Source: CAZLLV01 sp964560325 (GTDB lineage: Bacteria > Acidobacteriota > Thermoanaerobaculia > Multivoradales > DATKCC01). From it: 8,232 nt of DNA. The stretch is taken from contig CAZLLV010000354.1 of the NCBI GenBank assembly GCA_964560325.1, forward strand, positions 1 through 8,232, read 5' to 3'. The first letter of the stretch is position 1. Each line of letters starts with the position of its first letter. A model generated the notes under the pieces. That model was not told the DNA's origin, searched no databases, and worked only from the letters and a program-made list of their open reading frames with translations. Positions 1 to 5,935 of this stretch are shown here, piece after piece. The position numbers and the translations under genes are program-made.

Positions 1-1464
1 GGCCGGGCTCTCCTCCCGGACCGTCGGCGTCTCCTCCTCCGCCGTGTCGACGGGCGAAGGCCGGCCGCTGCCGCCGCTCGGCTCTCGAACGGGCGGCGCG
101 GGCGGCGGCGGAACCGGCTCGGCCTCCGTCCGGCCGGCGGCAGCGGTCCGGGAAGGGAGTGGGTCGGTTCCGGCCGACACCGGCGGCCGCCGCTTGGGCG
201 TCGTCTCGGGGAGCGGCCGGGGCGGGCTCGCTGCCGCACGGGTGGTGGGCGCGTCGGGGCCGCCGATCGCCGCCGTCGGCTCCGTCTCGTCGAGCTCGAG
301 CGCCGCCACGTCCGGCACCTCGTCGGCGCCTTCCGGCGCACCTCTCGCATCACCGAGCCGGGTGCTCACGAGGAACGCCGCGAGGACCGCTCCGGCGACC
401 ACGACGAGCACGCCGAGTGCGACCGCCCACCGCAACCGGCCGCCGCCGCGCCCGGGCTCCGCCGGGGCGGCCGCCACCGGCGCTGCCGGAACCGGTGGTG
501 GAACGGGCGGCGGCCTCGTTTCCGCCGCCACCGGCTGCACGCCGGTGATCGGCAGGAGGCGAGTCGGCTCCACCTGCCCGGCGCTGCCGGCGAGGACCGC
601 CGGCCGGGAGAGCAGCTCCGCCGGCAGCTCGGCCTCGAGCGCCGCGATCGCCGCCACCACCTCGTCGGCGCTCGCGAAGCGCTCGGCGCGCTCCTTGGCG
701 AGCAGCCGGCTCAGCAGCTCCGTCAGCCGCTCCGGCACGCCGGGCCGCAGGACCATCGGCGGCGGCTCCTGGTGGAGGATCTGGTAGAGGAGTGTCGTCA
801 GCGTGTCGCCGTCGAACGGCCGGCGGTCGCCGAGCAGCTCGTAGAGCACCACGCCGAGCGAGAAGAGGTCGCTCCGCCCGTCGAGCTCCTCGCCGCGCAC
901 CTGCTCGGGCGAGAGGTAGTGCGGGCTGCCGATCACCGTGCCGGTCATCGTCAGCTCGGTCGCCTGGCCGAGCACCTTGGCAATGCCGAAGTCGGAGATC
1001 TTGACCGTACCGCCGGTCGAGAGCAGGAGGTTCGCCGGCTTGACGTCCCGGTGGACGATCCCCTGCCGGTGGGCGAAGGCGAGGCCGGTGGCGGTCTCGC
1101 GGCCGATGCGGAGCGCTTCGGCGAGGGTGAGCGGCCGCGGCCCCTGGAGGCGCTCGGCGAGGTTCGAGCCCTCCACGTACTCGAAGGCGAGGTAGAGGGT
1201 GCCGCCCTCCTCGCCGGCGTCGAAGAGGGTGACGACGTGCGGATGGATCAGCCGGCCGGCGGTCTTCGCCTCGCGCAGCAGGCGCTCGCGGCGGTCGGCG
1301 ACCTCCGCCGGCTCGTCGGAGCCGATGCGGACCGTCTTGATCGCGAGCTGCCGCTCGATCTGGGGGTCCTCGGCCAGGTAGACGACCCCCATCGCTCCCG
1401 ATCCGAGGGTCCGGAGGATGCGGTAGCGGCCGACCGTCCCGCCGCCCGGGAGCTCCGCGGTCAC
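1..1464 (-). CDS. PknB-like Ser/Thr protein kinase, membrane-anchored (3' partial)
   Basis: Transfers phosphate from ATP to Ser/Thr of target proteins at the inner membrane. The window holds 488 codons; the C-terminus lies beyond position 1. All Hanks-kinase landmarks are visible: glycine loop GSGAMGVV (residues 21-28), lysine K43 in AIK, helix-C glutamate near E65, catalytic HRDVKPAN (138-145), DFG (158-160) and SPEQ (185-188). The activation loop has T172, T174 and T176, plausible autophosphorylation sites by analogy with PknB. The kinase domain ends near residue 276. A Pro/Ala-rich juxtamembrane stretch follows, then one membrane helix (about 346-367), then a Pro/Thr/Glu-rich, probably disordered external region. 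No PASTA repeat is seen in the roughly 120 residues after the helix. GTG at 1464 is chosen because it lies one base after the stop of the DUF2007 gene and begins about ten residues before the kinase fold; the next Met is already in the glycine loop. The kinase call is very secure; substrate and sensed signal are unknown. Confidence 0.96.
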   Translation of the reverse strand, partial: MTAELPGGGTVGRYRILRTLGSGAMGVVYLAEDPQIERQLAIKTVRIGSDEPAEVADRRERLLREAKTAGRLIHPHVVTLFDAGEEGGTLYLAFEYVEGSNLAERLQGPRPLTLAEALRIGRETATGLAFAHRQGIVHRDVKPANLLLSTGGTVKISDFGIAKVLGQATELTMTGTVIGSPHYLSPEQVRGEELDGRSDLFSLGVVLYELLGDRRPFDGDTLTTLLYQILHQEPPPMVLRPGVPERLTELLSRLLAKERAERFASADEVVAAIAALEAELPAELLSRPAVLAGSAGQVEPTRLLPITGVQPVAAETRPPPVPPPVPAAPVAAAPAEPGRGGGRLRWAVALGVLVVVAGAVLAAFLVSTRLGDARGAPEGADEVPDVAALELDETEPTAAIGGPDAPTTRAAASPPRPLPETTPKRRPPVSAGTDPLPSRTAAAGRTEAEPVPPPPAPPVREPSGGSGRPSPVDTAEEETPTVREESPA

Positions 1465-1465
1465 G

Positions 1466-1738
1466 TCAGGAACCGGGCTCCGCGCTCCCCTCCACCGGCC
1501 GGGTCGTCGCCTCCCGCTCTTCGACGAGGCGCTTCGCCTCCTCGGCGCGGCTCGCGGGCACCATGACCTCGACCTCGCTGAGGTGGCCGACGTGGGTCGG
1601 GAACTCGTGGGAGTACTTCGACTCGAGCTGGGCCGGGATGCCTTCGCTGCGCAGGAAACCTTCGATCAGCTCGGCGTGCTCCTCGTTCTCGACCATGATG
1701 ATCGAGAGCCACTCCTCGTTGTCGGTCGGGTCGGTCAT
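1466..1738 (-). CDS. DUF2007-like putative signal-transducing small protein
   Basis: Small soluble protein of 90 residues. From about residue 10 it reads as a compact alpha/beta fold: a strand (LSIIMVEN), a helix (EHAELIEGFLRSEGIP), further strands (including EVEVMVPAS) and a helix (RAEEAKRLVEE). This matches the DUF2007 pattern, in which a residue-poor strand is followed by 'AELIxxxLxxxGIP' and a late '[VI]xVpxxxxxxA' helix. That family is annotated only as a putative signal-transducing protein and has no settled biochemical role. The C-terminal 15 or so residues look disordered. ATG at 1738 is supported by a strong GGAGGAG six bases upstream. The stop lies one base from the GTG start of the kinase, so translation is probably coupled, which hints at but does not prove a link to kinase signalling. 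Family assignment is by pattern recognition only. Confidence 0.85.
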   Translation of the reverse strand: MTDPTDNEEWLSIIMVENEEHAELIEGFLRSEGIPAQLESKYSHEFPTHVGHLSEVEVMVPASRAEEAKRLVEEREATTRPVEGSAEPGS

Positions 1739-1744
1739 GCCAAT

Positions 1745-1751
1745 CTCCTCC
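1745..1751 (-). promoter_or_regulatory. Strong ribosome binding site for the DUF2007 gene
   Basis: On the minus strand GGAGGAG lies six bases before the ATG at 1738. It is a near-consensus Shine-Dalgarno site inside the 34-base gap after the metallophosphoesterase gene, and it fixes the DUF2007 start. Confidence 0.8.
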
Positions 1752-1772
1752 GGCGCGGATGATACAGCGCAG

Positions 1773-2603
1773 TCAAAGGTCGTCGAGCGTGTAAGGAACC
1801 CGCTCCTGCCGCGGGTACAGGTGCCGCGAATGCTCCGCGAAGCGGTCGAGCTCGTGGTGCCACCGGTAGTGCGAGACGGTCATCGTCTGCGGACCGATCT
1901 CGATCCAGTTGCACGTGTTGCGCTCCCGCTCCCCCATCCGCCCGCGGTTCGACGTCGTGGTCCCCGAGTGCAAGATCACGACCGGCGGACGCCCCTTCGG
2001 GTAGAACTCCTCGGAGTTGCCGATGTAGGCCTGGTGCAGGTGGCCGGAGAGGATCAGGTCGACTCCCGCCGACGAGAACAGGTCGATCGCGTCGAAGGCG
2101 TTCGACAGCACCCGCTGGGTTCCGAAGTTGGGCGGCGGGATCAGGTGGTGGTGGGCCACCACGACCTTGAGCAGCGACTCCGGCGCCGCCTCCAGCAGCT
2201 CCCCCACCTCGAGCAGGCGCGAGAGCGTGATCCGTCCGTCCTTCCAGGTCCAGTTGAACGCCGTGTTGATGCCGACGATCAGCAGCTCCTCGTCCCGGTA
2301 GATCGGCTCGAGCTCCTCGGCGAAGTGCTTCCGGTAGGCGCCGAAGGGGGCGAAGACCCGCTCCCAGACGCGGTAGAGCGGTACGTCGTGGTTGCCCGGC
2401 ACCACGAGCGTGGGCACCGGGATGCGGTCGACGAACCGGCGCGCCTGCCGGAACTGCTCCGGCTTCGCCCGCTGGGTCAGATCGCCGGAGACGACCACCA
2501 CGTCGGGGCGGCGGTCCTCGATCATCTCGATCACCCCGTCCGACACGCGCGGCAGGTGGGGCGGACCGAAATGGACGTCGGAGATGTGGAAGATCGTGCG
2601 CAC
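1773..2603 (-). CDS. Calcineurin-like metallophosphoesterase (CpdA/Icc-type)
   Basis: Predicted cytoplasmic dinuclear-metal phosphoesterase of 276 residues. The full metal-ligand set is present in order: DVH (D9, H11), GD (G40-D41), GNHD (70-73), a His-rich strand VAHHH (149-153) and GHLH (187-190). The C-terminal part, with an HSGTTTS strand and a later 'NTCNWIEI', resembles class III cyclic nucleotide phosphodiesterases of the CpdA/Icc group, but many phosphoesters are hydrolysed by this superfamily, so the substrate (cAMP, another nucleotide or phospholipid head group) is not settled. No signal peptide is visible. The GTG start at 2603 is chosen because the first metal motif begins at residue 8-9, as usual for the family, and because it lies 12 bases after the preceding stop; no strong Shine-Dalgarno is visible. 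It sits third in a five-gene minus-strand run with membrane proteins upstream and signalling genes downstream. Confidence 0.93.
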   Translation of the reverse strand: MRTIFHISDVHFGPPHLPRVSDGVIEMIEDRRPDVVVVSGDLTQRAKPEQFRQARRFVDRIPVPTLVVPGNHDVPLYRVWERVFAPFGAYRKHFAEELEPIYRDEELLIVGINTAFNWTWKDGRITLSRLLEVGELLEAAPESLLKVVVAHHHLIPPPNFGTQRVLSNAFDAIDLFSSAGVDLILSGHLHQAYIGNSEEFYPKGRPPVVILHSGTTTSNRGRMGERERNTCNWIEIGPQTMTVSHYRWHHELDRFAEHSRHLYPRQERVPYTLDDL

Positions 2604-2615
2604 GCGGGGTGGATT

Positions 2616-2864
2616 CTACCCGCCGAGCACGTCCTCCCCGATCACCCGTTCGATCTCCTCGCTCACCTTGGCACCGGCGAAGGTGCCGACGGCGGCGAGC
2701 ACCGCGGTCCCGCGGGTGCGGGCGAGCACGAAGCCGCCGAGCGCGGCGAAGACCATCGCCGGGATCGGGTACTCGCGCACCAGGCGCTCCCACTCGAACT
2801 CTTCCGGCATGACCTCACCCACCATGTCGCGGGCGGTTCCTTCGGACGGCGTCACGACTCCCAT
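2616..2864 (-). CDS. Small hydrophobic membrane protein, unknown function
   Basis: Hypothetical protein of 82 residues. It has a polar N-terminal third with acidic patch (about 1-31), a hydrophobic Ala/Gly-rich stretch (about 33-48), a short Arg/Thr turn (49-52), a second Ala/Gly-rich hydrophobic stretch (about 53-66) and an amphipathic acidic tail. The pattern suggests a membrane hairpin or a membrane-associated helix pair; small residues (GG, GxxxG-like spacing) would allow close packing. I recognise no named family. The ATG at 2864 has GGAGGAGG six bases upstream, inside the end of the DUF883-like gene, and the two genes are one base apart, so they are probably made together. DUF883/YqjD-type genes are often next to small holin-like or YqjE-like membrane proteins, and this may be a functional counterpart, though that is inference. 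Confidence 0.78.
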   Translation of the reverse strand: MGVVTPSEGTARDMVGEVMPEEFEWERLVREYPIPAMVFAALGGFVLARTRGTAVLAAVGTFAGAKVSEEIERVIGEDVLGG

Positions 2865-2865
2865 C

Positions 2866-3204
2866 TCAATCCTCCTCCGAGCGCATCAGGAGACCGAGCA
2901 GGAAACCGACGCCGGCCGCCAGCATCACCGACTTGCCCGGGTTGTCGCGCACGTAGGCGTCGACGTCCCGGCTCAGGCTCCGGAGATCCTTCTCCACCCG
3001 GCCGTAACCCTCGCGGGCGGCGTGGCTCGCACGCTCGTAGCCGCGGCGGATCTCCTCGCTCGCGCGCTCGGCCCCGTGGCGAACGTCCTCCGAAGCCTCC
3101 CGGAAGCGATCCTGCATCCCGCTCACCACGTTGTCCGAGCGGCTCCCGGCCGCCTTCTCGCCGCCGGCGCCGCCGGTGGTCGATCCCGTCTGATTCGCTG
3201 CCAT
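2866..3204 (-). CDS. DUF883 / ElaB-YqjD-like membrane-anchored protein
   Basis: Predicted 112-residue inner-membrane protein with a long cytoplasmic helix and a C-terminal anchor. Residues 1-25 are Gly/Ser-rich and probably disordered. Residues 26-85 form a highly charged amphipathic helix with repeated RxxxE and ERAS-type spacing. The end, YVRDNPGKSVMLAAGVGFLLG (84-104), is the hallmark of DUF883: 'YVR-NP-KS' followed by a short Gly-rich transmembrane helix and a charged tail. E. coli members YqjD and ElaB bind ribosomes at the membrane in stationary phase; that role here is extrapolation. The open frame extends upstream to 3363, but ATG 3204 is preferred because GGAG lies six bases before it and the extra upstream residues have no family character. 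It is the first gene of the five-gene run, divergent from the YihY gene. Confidence 0.87.
   Translation of the reverse strand: MAANQTGSTTGGAGGEKAAGSRSDNVVSGMQDRFREASEDVRHGAERASEEIRRGYERASHAAREGYGRVEKDLRSLSRDVDAYVRDNPGKSVMLAAGVGFLLGLLMRSEED
2871..2878 (-). promoter_or_regulatory. Ribosome binding site for the 82-residue protein, inside the upstream gene
   Basis: GGAGGAGG on the minus strand, six bases before ATG 2864. It overlaps the last codons of the DUF883-like gene, whose TGA lies one base before the next ATG. This arrangement favours coupled translation. Confidence 0.75.
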
Positions 3205-3347
3205 CTTCGTCTCCACGCGTCTCGTGTCTCGGGTGGATTCCCGTCGTCCCGGCGCTACGGGTGGTCCGTGTAGACTGCCGCACGCGCCGCCGGGGCACGC
3301 GTGCCGGTCCAGTGTAACCGTCCAGTGATGATTGCGAGATCCGGGCC
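3205..3347. promoter_or_regulatory. Divergent intergenic region, probable promoters for both directions
   Basis: These 143 bases lie between the start of the minus-strand DUF883-like gene and the start of the plus-strand YihY gene, so promoters for both must lie here or overlap the coding ends. I could not find a convincing -35/-10 pair on either strand; TAGACT at 3271-3276 is at best a weak -10 candidate. GGAG at 3211-3214 (minus strand) is the ribosome site for the DUF883-like gene. A 12-base perfect palindrome is listed separately. Confidence 0.5.
3294..3305. promoter_or_regulatory. 12-base perfect palindrome between divergent genes, possible operator
   Basis: GGCACGCGTGCC reads the same on both strands and sits in the divergent intergenic region, 43 bases before the YihY start and about 90 before the DUF883 start. 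The flanks do not extend the symmetry. A palindrome of this length is expected by chance a few times in 8 kb, so its position is the only argument for a regulatory role. Confidence 0.2.
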
Positions 3348-4640
3348 ATGACGTCTTTTCCATGGATCGACCGTCTGCGGACTCTGCCCGAGCGTCCGCG
3401 GCTCGAGCCCTGGCTCGCCTCCGCCCGCCGGCTCGGGTCGTTCTTCCTCCTCACCTTCCGGCGCGCGCACCAGGACGGCGTGCTGATCACCTCGGCCGCG
3501 CTCGCCTACGTCACCATCCTGTCGCTCATCCCGCTGCTCGCGGCGTTCGCCTTCGTCGGGGCCCGGGTCTTCACCGCCTACCAGGAGCGCAGCCTCGATT
3601 TCTTCGTCCAGGTGCTGCCCTACCACGAGGCGCCGGTCACCGACCAGATCGAGCAGTTCCTGGTCCAGGCGCGCGACCTCGAGGGCTGGGGCATCCTCGC
3701 CTTCTTCGCCACCTCGCTCTTCGCCTTCGGCACCGTCGAGGAGACGATCAACCGGATCTGGAACGTCACCCGGCGACGGCGCTTCCGGGTTCGCTTCCTC
3801 TCCTTCACCCTCCTCGTCTTCTGGGGGCCGGTGACGATCGGCGCGATCTACTCGACGCTGCTCATCCTGCGCAAGCGCTTCGGGCCCGAGCTGCTCGAGA
3901 GCTCGGTGGCCCTCAACCTGCTCCCCTTCGCGGGCGCGCTGGTCGGGCTCACCATGCTCTACTGGCTGGTGCCGTACACGTCCGTTTCGTTCCGCTGCGC
4001 GCTCACCGGCGGCCTGGCGGCGGCGATCCTGCTCGAGCTGCTGCGCCTCTCGTTCAGCCTCTACGTCACCCTGCTCACCAACCCGACGGCGATCTACGGC
4101 CGCTTCGCCTTCCTCCTCTTCTTCGCCATCTCGATCCAGCTCACCTGGGCGATCGTGCTCTACGGCAGCGAGCTCGCCTACTGCGCCCAGCACTGGGGGG
4201 CGCTCGCGCGCGGCATGGGGCGGGAGGCGCACTTCCAGGGCCGCTGGGTCGGCCTCGCCTCGGTGCTGGCGCTCGCCGAGCGCTTCGAGAAGGGCCAGCC
4301 GGTGACCAGCCAGGACGACCTCGCCGAGCTGCTGCTGGTGCCGGCGGACGAGCTCGAAGCGATCCTGGAGCCGCTGGTCGATGCGAAGATCCTGGAGCCG
4401 ACCGAGGGGCGCGAGCGCGAGTACCTGCTCTCCCGGCCGCCCCACCGGCTGACCGCCGGCAGCGTGCTCGCCGCCTACGACGCCCGGAGCCACCGGGTCT
4501 TCGAGCCGCTGGGGACGAAGCTCCAGGCAGCGCTCGACGACCTGGCGCGGCAGATCTCCGAGCTGCGGCGCCAGGGCCTGAACGAGGTGACCCTCGCCGA
4601 CCTGGTGGCGCGAAGCAACGGCGAGCCCCCACCGGCGTAG
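3348..4640 (+). CDS. YihY/BrkB-family inner-membrane protein with C-terminal cytoplasmic domain
   Basis: Polytopic membrane protein of 430 residues. Six hydrophobic segments can be seen near residues 46-70, 114-130, 150-173, 188-208, 215-240 and 253-275. Family signs include 'SAALAYVTILSLIPLL' after the first amphipathic helix (49-64), 'FGTVEETINRIWN' (127-139), 'PYTSVSFRCALTGG' (209-222) and 'AIYGRFAFLLFF' (248-259). This family was once misnamed RNase BN; its function remains unproven, with suggestions of transport or envelope roles. After the last helix comes a cytoplasmic tail of about 150 residues. Its first part (about 297-363) looks like a winged-helix fold (LALAERFEKGQPVTSQDDLAE, then 'LEPLVDAKILEP'), a known extension in some bacterial members; the rest is a helical stretch. 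ATG 3348 is the only start that keeps the normal N-terminus; its Shine-Dalgarno is weak. It faces the App1-like gene, with 16 bases between the stops and no obvious terminator hairpin. Confidence 0.92.
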   Translation: MTSFPWIDRLRTLPERPRLEPWLASARRLGSFFLLTFRRAHQDGVLITSAALAYVTILSLIPLLAAFAFVGARVFTAYQERSLDFFVQVLPYHEAPVTDQIEQFLVQARDLEGWGILAFFATSLFAFGTVEETINRIWNVTRRRRFRVRFLSFTLLVFWGPVTIGAIYSTLLILRKRFGPELLESSVALNLLPFAGALVGLTMLYWLVPYTSVSFRCALTGGLAAAILLELLRLSFSLYVTLLTNPTAIYGRFAFLLFFAISIQLTWAIVLYGSELAYCAQHWGALARGMGREAHFQGRWVGLASVLALAERFEKGQPVTSQDDLAELLLVPADELEAILEPLVDAKILEPTEGREREYLLSRPPHRLTAGSVLAAYDARSHRVFEPLGTKLQAALDDLARQISELRRQGLNEVTLADLVARSNGEPPPA

Positions 4641-4656
4641 AGGGGAGCGGCGTCGG

Positions 4657-5910
4657 TCAGCGCGGCCGGTCCGCGCCGGGCGCGGCGGTCTCGGCCTCGC
4701 CCTTCGCGTCGGGCGCTCCGTGGCCCGGCTCCGGGCGGTCTTCCGGCTCCACGATGTCCAGGCCCGGCTCTTCGGCCGGCGCCAGGTCCTTGCCTACCGC
4801 CGCGGCGATCTCGGCGAGCGCGGAGCGCGAGATCCAGCCGCGCTCCGCCGCGTGCTCGGCGGCTTCGTAGGTGGTGTCGACCAGGAGGAGCGTGCTCCCT
4901 ACGGCCTCCACCTCCCTCGCCAGCCGGCGGATCGCCTCCGGCCGCTCGACGTCTTCGAGCGGCAGGTTGCGGATGTAGATCGCGGCCACCCGGTCCGGGT
5001 GCTCCGACACCACGTCGGCGTAGATCTCCGGGTCCTCCTGGCCGCTGTCGCCGATCAGCACGAAGCGCCGGCCGGGGTAGAGAGCGAGGAGGTGGCGGAT
5101 CGCGCGGCCCTTGTGCTCGCCGTGGGCGGCGGAGACGAGCTGGGTCCGGCTGAAGCCCCAGTCGCCGAGGAAGAGCGGGCCGGGCGGAATGCCGTTGATC
5201 TCCAGGAAGTCGACCAGCGCGCCGTAGAGGTTCCACGGGCTGCTCGACACGTAGAAGAGGCCGTTGGCGGGTGCGTCGTCGTCGCCCAGGGTGAGCGCGC
5301 GGTAGAACGGCGCCACCCCCGGGAAGGGCATGCGGGTGCGCGAGTTGCCGAGCACGGTGTTGCGGACCATCTTGAGGAGGTTGGTCGCGTCGGTGTGGAT
5401 CACCGTGTCGTCGAGGTCGCTGACCACGATCAGCTCGGCACCGGCCGGCGGCACGAGGGCGCGCGCCGGCCCGATCAGCACTTCGCGCTCGGCCGGGGTC
5501 ACGAGGTCGACCTCGAGCGGGTGCCATCCGCCCGTGGCGGGCAGGGGCTCCGGGAGCGGCAGCTCGGCCTCGAAGTACCCCTCCTCGTCGGTGCGGGCTC
5601 GGGTCGCGGCGCCGGCCGCGCGCACCTCGACCTCCGCGTCCGGCACCTCGTCGGTGTCGAAACGCCGGAGCGCCCGGAAGAGGTTCACCAGGCGCGAGTC
5701 GTCGGGCGAGGCGACCGGCAGCTCCCGGGCGCCGGCGAGCACCCGGCCGCGCAGGCGCAACGTCTCGCGCGTGCCGTGGCCGAGGTACGGCACCACTCGG
5801 AGCGGTCGGTCGGACCGGAGCGACCGGTCCAGCCGATGCTTCGTCCGATCGAGCGCGTGCTCCAGCCGTTCCACCGCGCCCAGCAGCGTCTCTCTCGCTC
5901 GTCGTCTCAT
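4657..5910 (-). CDS. App1-like phosphatidate phosphatase domain protein (DUF2183)
   Basis: Predicted HAD-like phosphatase of 417 residues. An N-terminal basic helix (1-36) leads to the conserved 'PYLGHGT' (41-47) and a beta-rich domain (about 50-150) usual before this catalytic domain. The catalytic part begins with VSDLDDTVIHTD (163-174), the DxDDT motif with nucleophile D165. It continues with FYVSSSPWNLY (219-229), HKGRAI (266-271) and the acidic motif IGDSGQEDPEIY (286-297). These match the App1/DUF2183 catalytic domain; yeast App1 dephosphorylates phosphatidate, but the bacterial substrate is not established. Residues 379-417 are Pro/Glu-rich and probably disordered. No signal peptide is seen, so it is probably cytoplasmic. 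The frame is open to 5985, but ATG 5910 is preferred: AGGA lies five bases upstream, and earlier starts would overlap the PBP gene. It follows the PBP gene by 25 bases, so the two are probably co-transcribed. Confidence 0.92.
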   Translation of the reverse strand: MRRRARETLLGAVERLEHALDRTKHRLDRSLRSDRPLRVVPYLGHGTRETLRLRGRVLAGARELPVASPDDSRLVNLFRALRRFDTDEVPDAEVEVRAAGAATRARTDEEGYFEAELPLPEPLPATGGWHPLEVDLVTPAEREVLIGPARALVPPAGAELIVVSDLDDTVIHTDATNLLKMVRNTVLGNSRTRMPFPGVAPFYRALTLGDDDAPANGLFYVSSSPWNLYGALVDFLEINGIPPGPLFLGDWGFSRTQLVSAAHGEHKGRAIRHLLALYPGRRFVLIGDSGQEDPEIYADVVSEHPDRVAAIYIRNLPLEDVERPEAIRRLAREVEAVGSTLLLVDTTYEAAEHAAERGWISRSALAEIAAAVGKDLAPAEEPGLDIVEPEDRPEPGHGAPDAKGEAETAAPGADRPR

Positions 5911-5935
5911 CGCGATCCTGTCGCCGCCTCTCGCT

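Noticed and set aside
44..787. Ser/Thr/Gly-rich plus-strand frame at the window start
   Set aside because: It is antisense to the kinase, whose frame runs unbroken from 1464 to position 1 with a clear membrane helix at residues 346-367.
1735..2793. Minus-strand frame of 352 codons overlapping the metallophosphoesterase
   Set aside because: Wrong frame relative to a protein with all five metal motifs; its translation is Arg/Gly/Pro-rich and spans the gene boundary without any family pattern.
1563..3317. Plus-strand frame of 584 codons covering four minus-strand genes
   Set aside because: Antisense to several well-supported genes with ribosome sites; composition is Arg/Asp/His-rich with no domain.
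3205..3363. N-terminal extension of the DUF883-like protein to a start at 3363
   Set aside because: The extra 53 residues have no family character, would fill the divergent promoter region, and the ATG at 3204 has its own GGAG six bases upstream.
3255..4493. Minus-strand frame of 412 codons opposite the YihY gene
   Set aside because: Glu/Arg/Gly low-complexity translation typical of the antisense of a hydrophobic gene; no ribosome site or family pattern.
4641..4656. Possible bidirectional terminator between the convergent YihY and App1-like genes
   Set aside because: Only 16 bases, with no inverted repeat and no T-run on either strand.
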